Source: Rhodococcus opacus B4
GTDB taxonomy: Bacteria > Actinomycetota > Actinomycetes > Mycobacteriales > Mycobacteriaceae
Assembly: GCF_000010805.1 (NCBI RefSeq)
Contig: NC_012522.1
Coordinates: 7,812,001 to 7,876,000, forward strand
Length of the DNA: 64,000 nt
Direction of reading: 5' to 3'
This document shows positions 25,071 to 34,196 of this stretch, in pieces. A program made the translations under genes and the position numbers. The first letter of the stretch is position 1. Every line of letters begins with the position of its first letter. Below the pieces are notes generated by a model. It was not told the origin of the DNA. It saw only the letters and a list, made by a program, of their open reading frames with translations, and made no database searches.

Positions 25071-26999
25071 ATGGAATCCACGACGCAATCGGCGACCGGA
25101 CCGGTCACCAAACTCGAACAGGTCGTCATCCGGATCGCCGGCGACTCCGGCGACGGCATGCAACTGGCGGGCGACCAGTTCACGGCAGAGGCAGCCGCTT
25201 TCGGGAACGATCTCGCCACGCAGCCGAACTTTCCGGCCGAGATCAGGGCACCCCAGGGAACACTTCCCGGTGTCTCGAGCTTTCAGATCCAGATCGCCGA
25301 GTACGACATCCTCACGGCGGGTGACCGCCCGGACGTCCTCGTCGCGATGAACCCGGCCGCGCTGAAGGCGAACATCGGTGATCTGCCTCGCGGTGGCACA
25401 CTGATCGTCAACAGCGACGAGTTCACCAAGCGGAACCTGTCGAAGGTCGGGTACGACGGCGACCCCCTCGAGACCGCCGAGTTCGAGGACTACCAGATCC
25501 ACGAGATCGCCATGGCCACCCTCACATTGGGTGCGGTGGAATCGGTCGGGCTGGGCAAGAAGGACGCCGAGCGGTCGAAGAACATGTTCGCACTCGGAGT
25601 TCTGTCCTGGATGTACGGACGGCCCCTCGCCGCCATCGAAGAGTTTCTGGCCAGCAAGTTCGCCAAGAAACCGGACATCGCGAAGGCCAACGTCCTGGCC
25701 CTGCGGGCCGGGTGGAACTACGGCGAGACCACCGAATCGTTCGCCACGAGCTTCGAGGTGGCGCCGGCGACGCTGCCCACCGGAACCTACCGGCAGGTCA
25801 CGGGCAACACCGCCCTGGCCTACGGGTTGCTGGCAGCAGGCCGGACGTCCGGCATGGACGTCTTCCTTGGTACGTATCCGATCACGCCGGCCTCGGACAT
25901 TCTGCACGAGCTCAGCAAGCACAAGCACTTCGGCGTCGTCACATTCCAGGCCGAGGACGAGATCTCCGGCATCGGCGCGGCGCTCGGTGCGTCCTACGGC
26001 GGTGCCCTGGGCGTGACGAGCACGTCGGGTCCCGGACTCGCCCTCAAGTCCGAAGCGATCGGGCTGGCCGTCATGACGGAACTGCCGTTGGTCATCGTCG
26101 ACGTGCAACGAGGTGGACCCTCGACCGGGCTGCCGACGAAAACTGAACAGTCCGACCTCCTGCAGGCCCTGTACGGCCGCAACGGGGAATCCCCGGTGGC
26201 GGTGATTGCGCCGCAGTCGCCCGCCGACTGCTTCGATGCCGCCCTCGAGGCCGCGCAGATCGCCGTCACCTACCGCACTCCCGTTCTCGTACTGTCCGAC
26301 GGTGCCATCGCGAACGGCTCGGAACCGTGGAGTATCCCGGACGTCGGTGCGCTACCTCCGATCGATCCGGCGTTCGCCGTCACCGGGCACGGTGGTGGCG
26401 CCGACGGCGGCTACCTGCCCTACGCCCGTGACCCGCAGACGCTCGCCCGCGACTGGGCCGTTCCCGGTAGCGCCGGTCTCGAGCACCGGATCGGCGGACT
26501 CGAGAAGGAAAACGGCAGCGGCGACATCTCGTACACCGACGTCAACCACGAACTGATGACCCGGATTCGGGCGGCGAAGATCGCCGGCATCGAGGTTCCC
26601 GATCTGATCGTGGACGATCCCGACGCCGACGCCGACGTGCTGGTCATCGGCTGGGGCTCGTCCTACGGCCCTATCGGTGAAGCTGTTCGGCGAATGCGCC
26701 ATGGGGGCAACAAGATCGCTCGTGCGCACCTGCGGCACCTGAATCCGATGCCGGCGAACCTCGCCGAGGTGTTGACCGGGTACCGGCGTGTCCTGGTCCC
26801 CGAGATGAACCTCGGCCAATTGTCGATGTTGCTGCGCGCCCGGTTCGACGCCGACATCCAGCCCGTCACCAAGGTGTCGGGGATGGCGTTCCGGGCGGAC
26901 GAACTGCACGAAGCGTTCCTCCAGGAATTCGGCGGCACCCTCGCCGCGTCCGAATCGGCCAAGACCCCGGCCGCCCGCGCGGCCGTGGTCACGCGCTAG
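25071..26999 (+). CDS. korA: 2-oxoacid:ferredoxin oxidoreductase, alpha subunit (fused gamma domain)
   Basis: 642 residues. The N-terminal gamma domain starts with IAGDSGDGMQLAGDQF and covers about 1-190. The alpha domain with TYPITPASDILHEL and STSGPGLALKSE follows, then a C-terminal domain. This is the KorA architecture of actinobacterial oxygen-tolerant 2-oxoglutarate (or related) ferredoxin oxidoreductases. It works with KorB to oxidise a 2-oxoacid to acyl-CoA and CO2 while reducing ferredoxin. The next gene, korB, is 36 bp downstream. Confidence 0.92.
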   Translation: MESTTQSATGPVTKLEQVVIRIAGDSGDGMQLAGDQFTAEAAAFGNDLATQPNFPAEIRAPQGTLPGVSSFQIQIAEYDILTAGDRPDVLVAMNPAALKANIGDLPRGGTLIVNSDEFTKRNLSKVGYDGDPLETAEFEDYQIHEIAMATLTLGAVESVGLGKKDAERSKNMFALGVLSWMYGRPLAAIEEFLASKFAKKPDIAKANVLALRAGWNYGETTESFATSFEVAPATLPTGTYRQVTGNTALAYGLLAAGRTSGMDVFLGTYPITPASDILHELSKHKHFGVVTFQAEDEISGIGAALGASYGGALGVTSTSGPGLALKSEAIGLAVMTELPLVIVDVQRGGPSTGLPTKTEQSDLLQALYGRNGESPVAVIAPQSPADCFDAALEAAQIAVTYRTPVLVLSDGAIANGSEPWSIPDVGALPPIDPAFAVTGHGGGADGGYLPYARDPQTLARDWAVPGSAGLEHRIGGLEKENGSGDISYTDVNHELMTRIRAAKIAGIEVPDLIVDDPDADADVLVIGWGSSYGPIGEAVRRMRHGGNKIARAHLRHLNPMPANLAEVLTGYRRVLVPEMNLGQLSMLLRARFDADIQPVTKVSGMAFRADELHEAFLQEFGGTLAASESAKTPAARAAVVTR

Positions 27000-27035
27000 C
27001 TCTGCGACCCACAGTTCTTCGATTGGAGCTCTCCC

Positions 27036-28109
27036 ATGACCAGTGTCATCCCGTCCGATCTTCGTGGATTCGAACTGGGGCTCAGCGCCCTCGACACCGT
27101 CCCGAAGTCGGAGGTGCCGATGAAGGCGAAGGACTTCGCGTCCACCCAGGAGGTGCGCTGGTGCCCCGGTTGTGGCGATTACGTGATCCTGGCAACCGTC
27201 AAGAGCATGCTTCCGCAATTGGGACTCAAGCGGGAGAATATCGCGTTCATCTCGGGCATCGGCTGCTCCTCCCGCTTCCCGTACTACTTGGAGACCTACG
27301 GGGTGCACTCCATCCACGGCCGGGCACCGACCCTCGCGACCGGCCTGTCGGTCACCCGTCCCGACCTGTCGATCTGGGTGGTCACCGGTGACGGCGACGC
27401 GATGTCGATCGGCGGAAACCATCTGATCCACGCCCTTCGCCGCAACGTGAACATGCGAGTCCTCATGTTCAACAACAGGATCTACGGCCTCACCAAGGGG
27501 CAGTACTCACCGACCTCGGAAGTCGGCAAGGTCACCAAGTCCACACCGATGGGATCGGTCGACGCGCCGTTCAACACCATGTCCCTCACCGTCGGCGCCG
27601 AAGCCACCTTCGTCGCCCGGGCCCTCGATTCAGACCGTGCCGGCCTCACCGAGGTGCTGATGGCCGCCGCCCGCCACCGCGGGACGGCGTTCGTCGAGAT
27701 CCTGCAGGACTGCCCCATCTTCAACGACGGATCGTTCGACGCCCTCCGCAAGGAAGAAGCGGCAAAACGACTGATCCCGCTGCGGCACGGTGAGCCGATC
27801 ACGTTCGGCGACGACGGAGAACTGTGCGTCGTACGAAAAGGCTTCGGATTGCAGGTGGCGAACGCCGGTGATGTCGCACCACACGACATCGTGATCCACG
27901 ACGCCCACACCGACGACCCCGAGTATGCCTACGCGCTCTCGCGTCTGTCGGATCAGAGTCTGAATTACACCGTCACCGGCATCATCCGTTCGGTGACACG
28001 CCCCACCTACGACGACGCAGTCCGGAACCAGGTGACGGCGGCGAAATCCACCGGGGGTGCAGATCTGCAGGCCACCCTCAACGGCCACAACACGTGGACC
28101 ATCGACTGA
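27036..28109 (+). CDS. korB: 2-oxoacid:ferredoxin oxidoreductase, beta subunit
   Basis: 357 residues. Cys43 and Cys46 (RWCPGCGDY), Cys77 (GIGCSSR) and Cys226 (LQDCPIF) fit the ligands of the single [4Fe-4S] cluster. The thiamine diphosphate motif is GDGDAMSIGGNHL with NNRIYGLTKGQ. It is preceded by GGAGCT. Together with KorA it forms a complete enzyme. Its place among CoA-ester catabolic genes suggests that it handles a 2-oxoacid made by the pathway or supplies reduced ferredoxin to it. Confidence 0.93.
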   Translation: MTSVIPSDLRGFELGLSALDTVPKSEVPMKAKDFASTQEVRWCPGCGDYVILATVKSMLPQLGLKRENIAFISGIGCSSRFPYYLETYGVHSIHGRAPTLATGLSVTRPDLSIWVVTGDGDAMSIGGNHLIHALRRNVNMRVLMFNNRIYGLTKGQYSPTSEVGKVTKSTPMGSVDAPFNTMSLTVGAEATFVARALDSDRAGLTEVLMAAARHRGTAFVEILQDCPIFNDGSFDALRKEEAAKRLIPLRHGEPITFGDDGELCVVRKGFGLQVANAGDVAPHDIVIHDAHTDDPEYAYALSRLSDQSLNYTVTGIIRSVTRPTYDDAVRNQVTAAKSTGGADLQATLNGHNTWTID

Positions 28110-28174
28110 GCCCAGGGGCTCCATCGCTGGTTCGGCGATCACCGACCAACACACCCGAGATGAAGGAACACACC

Positions 28175-28759
28175 ATGAGTGTCGACACCGACGCCGCCAA
28201 CAAAGTACTTGCCGGATTGCGCCCCTTTCCGGTTGCTGTCACCACCGTCGACGGTGGCTTCGGCAACGGCCTGATGTCGCTGTCGGCGGGCTCTGCGAGC
28301 ATCATCCCCGAGGCTCCCCGCGCCACCATCAGCCTGACCAAGTTCAACAAGACGCACGACATGGTGTCGAACTCCGGCATCTTCGTCATGCACATGCTCA
28401 GCGCCGAGGACGATCAGCTGGCGAAGTCCCTCGAGATTCTGATGACGCTTGGCGGCAGTTCGGGCCGGGACGGGGACAAGCTCTCGAAGCTGCGCACCAA
28501 GACCGGAGTCACCGGGGCCCCGATCCTGCTCGACGCACACAGCTACGTCGAGGCCCGCATCGCCGGCACTCTCGACGTCCAGGAGAGCTCGATCTTCGTC
28601 GGTGACGTCGTCGCAGCGGAAATCTTGAACCCCGGCCAGCGCTTGAAGATCAACGAGGCCTGGGGCAAGCTTCCCGAGGAGTGGATCGCCCAGTACGACG
28701 CGAACCACGAGCCGCAGCTCGCCAACGCCCGGGTGCGACGTTTCGGCCAGAAAGTCTAG
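28175..28759 (+). CDS. Flavin-reductase-like, FMN-binding split-barrel protein
   Basis: 194 residues with the split-barrel fold of flavin reductases (PFPVAVTT near the start, TKFNKTHDMV and FVMHMLSAED in the core). Such proteins pass reduced FMN to flavin-dependent monooxygenases. Two luciferase-like genes lie just downstream. I chose the ATG at 28175 (AAGGA before it) over in-frame starts further upstream. The acyl-CoA dehydrogenase follows after 9 bp. Confidence 0.75.
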   Translation: MSVDTDAANKVLAGLRPFPVAVTTVDGGFGNGLMSLSAGSASIIPEAPRATISLTKFNKTHDMVSNSGIFVMHMLSAEDDQLAKSLEILMTLGGSSGRDGDKLSKLRTKTGVTGAPILLDAHSYVEARIAGTLDVQESSIFVGDVVAAEILNPGQRLKINEAWGKLPEEWIAQYDANHEPQLANARVRRFGQKV

Positions 28760-28768
28760 GAACGGCCG

Positions 28769-29944
28769 ATGACCACTGTCGAACAGTCCTCCGTCACCGG
28801 CGCCTGGGAACTGCCCGAAGAGTTCCGCATGCTGCGGGACACCGTGCGCAGATTCATGGAGTCGGAGGTGCATCCCCTCGAAGCGACCCTGCCGCACGAC
28901 GCGGCGGGGCTGCCCCGCGAACGACTGATTCCGTTGCAGGAGAAGGCGCGGTCGCTCGGGTTGTGGGCTATGCAGACGCCGGAGGAGTTCGGTGGTGCCG
29001 GCCTCAGCGTCCTGGGGCAAGTCGTCGTGGCCGAGGAGGCCGCGAAATGCCGTATGGGTGCGTTCTTCCCGGCGTTGGGTGCGTTCGGTGGCAATCCGCC
29101 GAACGTGATGTACACGGCGACGGAAGAGCAATTCCGCAGGTACGCACAACCGATCATCGACGGCACGGCAACCAAGTCCTATACGTCGATCAGTGAGGCG
29201 TCCGGGGGATCGGATCCCGCACGGGCGATCAAGCTCAAGGCCGTCCGCAACGGCGACCACTACGTGCTGAACGGGAGCAAGATGTGGACCAGTCACGCCG
29301 AGAAGGCGGACTGGGGCGTCGTCTACGCCCGGACCGGGGAAGGCCGGAGCGGCATCTCCTGTTTCATCGTGGAGAAGGACAGTCCGGGGATGTCGTTTCA
29401 CCGTATCGGGGTGATGGCGTCGTTCGCGCCGTACGAGCTGCATTTCGACGACGTGCGCGTCCCCGTCGAGAACCTGATCGGTGAGGAGGGCAGAGGGTTC
29501 GCCCTCGCCTCCGACTTTCTGGTGCACGGCCGGATCATCTACGCCGCCGGACCCATCGGCATCGCGCAGACGGCCCTCGACATGGCGTGCCGGTGGGCAA
29601 AGGACCGGCAGGTGTTCGGCGGCACACTCGCCGACAAGCAGGGTGTCCAGTGGATGCTCGTCGACTGCGAAGTCGAGCTGCGGGCCGCCCGACTCCTGAT
29701 GTACCAGGCGGCGTGGAATGCTGATCTCGGCAAAGACGTGCGCACCGACGCCTCCGTGTCCAAGATGTACGGCACCGAGGTGGCGTACAAGGTGATCGAC
29801 CGGTGCATCCAGATCCACGGCGCTCTCGGGCTCTCCGACGAACTGCCACTCGAGCGGTGGTTTCGCGACCTTCGCGTGAAGCGGCTGGGCGAGGGCGCCA
29901 CCGAGGTCCAACGGGTGGTCATAGCTCGTGAACTGCTGAAGTGA
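28769..29944 (+). CDS. Acyl-CoA dehydrogenase
   Basis: 391 residues, full-length FadE. SISEASGGSDPARAIKL and NGSKMWTSHAEKADW belong to the middle FAD/substrate domain, and QIHGALGLSDELPLERWFRD to the C-terminal domain. It should make a 2-enoyl-CoA. It stands alone, unlike the pair at 8.3-10.5 kb, so it is probably a homotetramer. The luciferase-like gene starts 16 bp downstream. Confidence 0.9.
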   Translation: MTTVEQSSVTGAWELPEEFRMLRDTVRRFMESEVHPLEATLPHDAAGLPRERLIPLQEKARSLGLWAMQTPEEFGGAGLSVLGQVVVAEEAAKCRMGAFFPALGAFGGNPPNVMYTATEEQFRRYAQPIIDGTATKSYTSISEASGGSDPARAIKLKAVRNGDHYVLNGSKMWTSHAEKADWGVVYARTGEGRSGISCFIVEKDSPGMSFHRIGVMASFAPYELHFDDVRVPVENLIGEEGRGFALASDFLVHGRIIYAAGPIGIAQTALDMACRWAKDRQVFGGTLADKQGVQWMLVDCEVELRAARLLMYQAAWNADLGKDVRTDASVSKMYGTEVAYKVIDRCIQIHGALGLSDELPLERWFRDLRVKRLGEGATEVQRVVIARELLK

Positions 29945-29960
29945 AGGGGAACCCAGGGAC

Positions 29961-30878
29961 ATGGATCTGAAATTCAATCTGATGTTCCCGATGCGTGCGG
30001 TGAAGCACTACCCGCAGTGGATCGGTGACGGCAGTCTCGGGCAGGTGGCCAAGCTCGTCGAGGATGTGGGGTTCGACGGCTTCGCGATGAGTGAGCACCC
30101 GTACCCGGACAAGAAGTGGCTGGCCAACGGGGGTCACCACGCCTTCGACCCGTTCGTTGCATTGAGTATGGCCGCGGAGGCAACGACACGGATCCGACTC
30201 ATCACCTACGTGATGGTGGCCGCGTATCGCAGCCCCTACCTCGGGGCCAAATCGGCAGCGAGCCTCGACCTACTGTCGGGTGGACGGCTCACCCTCGGCA
30301 TGGCCGCGGGCTATCTCGAGACCGAGTTCAACGCGCTCGGAGCAGATTTCGCCCGGCGCGGGAAGTTGCTCGACGAGGCGATCGCCGCGATGCGCTCCAC
30401 CTGGGTTGGCGAAGATCACGACGGTCCGGAGTTCGGATGCAGCGACCACCTCTCGCTCCCGCTGCCGGCGCAGCCGGGGGGACCACCGATCTGGATCGGG
30501 GGCAACAGCAAGGCAGCCCGACGTCGCGTCGTCGAATCGGCGGACGGATGGATGCCGATGGCGCAGTCCGCGCAAATGGCGGAGATCACGAGAACTCCGC
30601 CGCTCGAAGACATCGGCAGCCTCCGCGAGATGATCTCCGCGCAAAACAAGAAGCGGGCCGAAGCCGGTAAATCGTCCATCGACGTCTCGTTCGTGCCCTT
30701 CGAGAAGGAACTGCAGCAGTCCGGCGATTCGACCGCATTCTGCGACGCCCTCGCACCGCGGCTGAGTGCCTACGCGGACGCCGGCGTCACCTGGATCACG
30801 ATCGAGCCATCCAGCCGTAGCTTCGACGACTTCGAGCGCGACATCGCGATGATGAGCGAACGGCTGATCAGCCGATAG
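29961..30878 (+). CDS. LLM-class (F420- or FMN-dependent) oxidoreductase
   Basis: 305 residues. It has the VGFDGFAMSEHPYPD and LDLLSGGRLTLGMAAGYLETEF motifs and the PPIWIGGNSKAARRRV segment typical of F420-dependent luciferase-like proteins. The cofactor cannot be proven from sequence. It follows an acyl-CoA dehydrogenase in one operon. A hairpin occupies the gap after it. Confidence 0.82.
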   Translation: MDLKFNLMFPMRAVKHYPQWIGDGSLGQVAKLVEDVGFDGFAMSEHPYPDKKWLANGGHHAFDPFVALSMAAEATTRIRLITYVMVAAYRSPYLGAKSAASLDLLSGGRLTLGMAAGYLETEFNALGADFARRGKLLDEAIAAMRSTWVGEDHDGPEFGCSDHLSLPLPAQPGGPPIWIGGNSKAARRRVVESADGWMPMAQSAQMAEITRTPPLEDIGSLREMISAQNKKRAEAGKSSIDVSFVPFEKELQQSGDSTAFCDALAPRLSAYADAGVTWITIEPSSRSFDDFERDIAMMSERLISR

Positions 30879-30904
30879 ACCGGCTGTTCCGGCACGAAAA
30901 TCGA

Positions 30905-30943
30905 GCGGACATGCGCGTTCCGGTGGAGCGCGCGGGTGTCCGC
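30905..30943 (+). terminator. Intercistronic hairpin
   Basis: GCGGACA (30905-30911) pairs with TGTCCGC (30937-30943), and the interior GC-rich bases can extend the stem with a bulge. It lies 26 bp after the luciferase-like gene and 35 bp before the thioesterase start. It may be an attenuator or processing site. Confidence 0.35.
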
Positions 30944-30977
30944 TTCCCACGATCAGGAGCGAGACGAAGGAGTCACA

Positions 30978-31625
30978 GTGCCCAAATCGACTGTGCCGAG
31001 CGAACAATACGTGACGACGTCCCCCTATCAACCGGGCGAGTGGGCGCGAGACGTGGCGGAGGAAATGCCGGGGAGCCGCGAGTTCGGTGAGCTCGTCGAG
31101 ACGTTCCGTGAACTGCAATCCGCACTGTGTGCAGCAGCGCCTTCGGTCGAACTCATGGCGCAGTTGAACCGGGAGTTCCGCGATGCGACGGAGCGGCTGA
31201 CCGAGTTCCGGGTGCCCGAACTCGAACGCTACCCGCGCCGGCCCGATCTGACCGGCCGGGGACATCCGGTGCTGATCCCGTACACGGTCCAGGAACTTCG
31301 CGACCGGGACATGGTCGCTGTCGTCGAGTTCACCGACGCCCAATTGGGCGGAAACGGTGCCGTCCACGGCGGCACCATCCCGCTACTGTTCGACGATCTG
31401 CTCGGGATCTTCGTGAGTATCAAGGGACAGCCGGGATCGCGGACGGCGTTCCTGAAGGTGAACTATCGGAAGATCACTCCCATCCACAGGAAGTTGCGAG
31501 TCGAAGCATCCATCGATCGGATCGACGGTCGCAAGACGTGGATCACGGGGCGCCTCCTCGACGGCGACGAACTGCTGGCCGACGCCGAAGCGTTGTTCCT
31601 GCGACTGCTACCCGGGCAGCCGTGA
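30978..31625 (+). CDS. Hot-dog fold thioesterase (PaaI/4HBT-like)
   Basis: 215 residues. An N-terminal helical part of about 85 residues precedes a hot-dog domain with GGNGAVHGGTIPLLFDDLLG, the central helix signature of PaaI-type thioesterases. KVNYRKITPI is the following strand. It probably hydrolyses an acyl-CoA. The GTG at 30978 has AAGGAG five bases upstream. Its stop overlaps the start of the next luciferase-like gene as GTGA. Confidence 0.8.
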   Translation: MPKSTVPSEQYVTTSPYQPGEWARDVAEEMPGSREFGELVETFRELQSALCAAAPSVELMAQLNREFRDATERLTEFRVPELERYPRRPDLTGRGHPVLIPYTVQELRDRDMVAVVEFTDAQLGGNGAVHGGTIPLLFDDLLGIFVSIKGQPGSRTAFLKVNYRKITPIHRKLRVEASIDRIDGRKTWITGRLLDGDELLADAEALFLRLLPGQP

Positions 31626-32551
31626 CGGCCGACGTACGCCACCGGATGGGTGACCTGCAGTTCGGCGTCTACGTTCCCCAGTTCAAGATGGATGTGACCT
31701 CCGTACTCGCGACCGCGACGGTGGTGGAAGAGTGCGGGTTCGATTCCTTCTGGCTGATGGACCACCTCTACGCGCCGGGGGCTCCTCCGTGCGACATGTT
31801 CGAAAGCTGGACTCTGCTGACGGCAGTCGCGGCTGTGACGTCGCGGATACGACTCGGCCACCTCGTCGGATGCAATCCGTTCCGGCATCCCGCGCTGCTC
31901 GCGAAAATGGCGGCCACCTTGGACCAGATCAGTGGGGGGCGGCTCGATCTGGGACTGGGCTGGGGCTCAGTCGAGGCTGAATTGACCGCGTTCGGATTTC
32001 CACTCGGATCCAAACGTGAGCGCTCGGAAGCGTTGGGGGAGACTCTCGAGATCCTGGAACTGATGTTCACCGGTGAGCCCTTCGACTACGAGGGTCGGCA
32101 GTTCCAGCTGCACAGCGCGTTCGGACTTCCACGGCCCGTGCACGGCCGGATTCCCATTCACATCGGTGGTGGTGGCCCGACGCTGACCATGCCGCTGGTC
32201 GCCCGGTACGCCGATTGGTGGAACTGCGTCGGGGGAGCGCGGAACAGACTCGATGAACTGTCCGAGCTGAAAGGTCGAGCTCGTATCTCCGCCCAGTACG
32301 CCGTCGGAATGGCAGCGGACGAATCGGACGTCGAACACGTGGCAGCACTGACTGCGCGGCGGATGCCGATACCTGCGTGGGGAGCCGCCCTCGTCGGCAC
32401 TACCGCGCAGCTGGTCGAGCAGTTTCAGCGGGAACACGAACGCGGAGTGGAACTATTCGTACTCCGGTTCCACGACTTCGCCGCCGCAGACACCCTCAGA
32501 CGTTTCGCGGGTGAGGTTCTGGAACCGCTCAAAGCATGGGTAGAGGCGTGA
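31622..32551 (+). CDS. LLM-class flavin/F420-dependent oxidoreductase
   Basis: 309 residues. [36 protein letters not shown] and [14 protein letters not shown] are luciferase-like motifs. The start is the GTG coupled to the thioesterase stop; an ATG at 31646 is an alternative. Its stop overlaps the truncated fgd gene by one base. It is the last intact gene of the catabolic island before the recombination scar. Confidence 0.8.
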   Translation: MTADVRHRMGDLQFGVYVPQFKMDVTSVLATATVVEECGFDSFWLMDHLYAPGAPPCDMFESWTLLTAVAAVTSRIRLGHLVGCNPFRHPALLAKMAATLDQISGGRLDLGLGWGSVEAELTAFGFPLGSKRERSEALGETLEILELMFTGEPFDYEGRQFQLHSAFGLPRPVHGRIPIHIGGGGPTLTMPLVARYADWWNCVGGARNRLDELSELKGRARISAQYAVGMAADESDVEHVAALTARRMPIPAWGAALVGTTAQLVEQFQREHERGVELFVLRFHDFAAADTLRRFAGEVLEPLKAWVEA

Positions 32552-32892
32552 TGATGAAGTTGGGTTACAAGGCGTCGGCGGAGCAGTTCGGTCCGCGGGA
32601 GTTGGTGGAGCTGGGTGTTCTGGCGGAGGCGCACGGTATGGATTCGGCGACGGTGTCGGATCATTTCCAGCCGTGGCGGCACGAGGGTGGTCATGCGCCG
32701 TTCTCGTTGGCGTGGATGACGGCGGTCGGGGAGCGGACGGAGCGGTTGCAGTTGGGGACGTCGGTGATGACGCCGACGTTCCGGTACAACCCGGCGGTGG
32801 TGGCGCAGGCGTTCGCGACGATGGGGTGTCTGTATCCGGGGCGGATCATGCTCGGGGTGGGCACCGGGGAGGCGCTCGCTTCCCGGAGGTGA
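32551..32892 (+). pseudogene. fgd: F420-dependent glucose-6-phosphate dehydrogenase, truncated
   Basis: The first ~110 codons match the N terminus of mycobacterial/rhodococcal Fgd very closely ([61 protein letters not shown]). The family is about 335 residues long. After GTGEAL the sequence loses similarity and a stop follows four codons later. About two thirds of the enzyme is missing, so it is almost certainly inactive. The truncation marks the left border of the scar region. Codon choice (many TTG, GGT and GCG) differs from the upstream operon. Confidence 0.88.
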
Positions 32893-33495
32893 CCAAACCT
32901 GCAGCACTTCGCCGGCGTGCGATATCGGTTGCGGAGGCCGAGGCGGACAGACGCGGATAGCAGGAACGGTTTGGCACAGGATATAGCTATGATGTCAAGC
33001 TGCGGTAGAAGATTCGTCGGACGTCCCGCCAATCGCTCCGACATAGTGGGTACGGTGTTTGAGGAAGCTTTTGTAGCCTGGGGCGGCCGCAATGTCGAGA
33101 GTAAGGCGTTGACCACCCATCAGAACCTGTCGATCGGCTTCAATGAGCATGATCTGCCAGGGCGCCGGCCGCTACGGGGACGTTCTGCAGCGGGATCACA
33201 CCTTGGTCATGCAGCCACCACCTCTTTGACCGCCAGCATCAGCGTATCGCTGTGGAGCAGCCCAGTGGCCTGCGGAAAGCAATGTAGGTCCGCGACTCGC
33301 GGCCAGGGCGTGGACCCCATGCAGAGAAGCGATCGGCCTAGGAGGCCACGAACAGGGCCTGCAGTGGGGCGGGAAGTACGCCGACAAGGCCGTCTGCACG
33401 ACAGAGTCAGACCTATGCGGTCGACAACATGGTCGTTCTTCCCACCGATTCCAGTGTGGTTGGCGAGCATCGACATTGGCAAAGGGCTGAACGGT
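32893..33495. other. Unassigned region beyond truncated fgd
   Basis: No coding sequence with a recognisable family could be supported on either strand. A short minus-strand frame around 33000-33120 has protein-like composition (LDIAAAPGYKSFLKHRTHYV) but ends quickly and was not recognised. The region probably consists of deletion remnants. Confidence 0.5.
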
Positions 33496-33524
33496 GGGAC
33501 CCTGGCCGGTCAGGCCAGGGCCCA
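33496..33524 (-). terminator. Hairpin spanning the transposase-fragment stop codon
   Basis: CCCTGGCC and GGCCAGGG form a perfect 8-bp stem with loop GGTCA; the outer bases extend it with one bulge. The loop contains the stop codon of the transposase fragment, as in the 3' ends of some insertion elements. Confidence 0.5.
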
Positions 33525-33713
33525 CACCCCGTTCTGACGAGGGAGGCTGCTGTTGACGAGGGTGCGCAGGTTCAGTGAGACACAGCGGGTGCGGAGCCAG
33601 GCATCGTTCTTGCGGACGCCGAGATAGCGGAGCTTGAGACGGCGCCCGTTCTGGGTTGCCGCCCAGGCGATGATCCGCTCTATCGCCGAGCTGGTCGGAT
33701 ATTCCTGCTTGAA
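33510..33713 (-). pseudogene. Transposase C-terminal fragment
   Basis: About 66 codons ending at a TGA (33510-33512). The segments ERIIAWAATQNGRRLKLRYL, GVRKNDAWLRTR and LNLRTLVNSSL resemble the C-terminal end of DDE transposases of the IS1182 or a related type. Upstream the frame stops at TAG, where sdaA-like sequence begins. No matching 5' part exists, so this is a remnant left after deletion. The exact IS family is uncertain. Confidence 0.6.
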
Positions 33714-33721
33714 CTACGGAG

Positions 33722-34136
33722 TGCGGGCCTGGGCGCGCGGCCAACTCGACGACGCCGTCCGGGCCGAATTGGCGCAGAAAGTCGTGTAGTAGTTCAGGAC
33801 TGCTGGAATGCTTCCGGCGGCACCGTTGGTCGGTGCCGTCACCACTCGGCCGGGCTCCTCGTTGACCGAGAATACGTAGAAGACCGTCCATTCCACCGCG
33901 CCAGAAGCCTTGCTTGTTGCCGGCTGCGCGTTGAGTCGGTCGAACATTGCACGGGCTCGCCTCGGCACCCGCAGCCCGGCAGGTGCCCTGTTCGGCGCCT
34001 CCCCGACTCGGCGGATTCCTGCATGACTTGCCAGATGTGCAGCAGTCTCGCCCGTATCTCATCCTCGGGGGTTCGAACGGCGCGAGAACGAGTTCGGCGA
34101 TCGACAATCCGAGGGCGGGGTCGTCCGAGGCCACGA
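33722..34136 (-). pseudogene. sdaA: L-serine ammonia-lyase remnant (frameshifted, truncated)
   Basis: Three reading frames must be joined. They read ASDDPALGLSIAELVLA, then [20 protein letters not shown], then [17 protein letters not shown] leading to [18 protein letters not shown] and YYTTF. These are consecutive segments of the C-terminal half of bacterial SdaA. At least two frameshifts and a small deletion are present. The 5' half and the iron-sulfur Cys region are absent. The remnant joins the transposase fragment directly at 33714-33722. Confidence 0.8.
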
Positions 34137-34169
34137 ACGCCTCCCGCCGGCGGACCGGGGGAGGCGTTC
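34135..34169 (-). terminator. Terminator-like hairpin after thioredoxin
   Basis: GAACGCCTCCC (34135-34145) and GGGAGGCGTTC (34159-34169) form a perfect 11-bp stem, loop 13, located 28 bp beyond the thioredoxin stop on the minus strand. Confidence 0.6.
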
Positions 34170-34196
34170 AGGGGCGCAGGTTTACTGTTCAGGGGG

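Noticed and set aside
28139-29977. A 612-codon minus-strand frame opposite the flavin reductase and acyl-CoA dehydrogenase genes
   Set aside because: Composition is typical of antisense translation, and the plus-strand genes carry clear family motifs.
32893-33495. A plus-strand frame of about 200 codons after truncated fgd
   Set aside because: It is basic, with no domain or ribosome site, and crosses the transposase hairpin; it is not credible as a gene.
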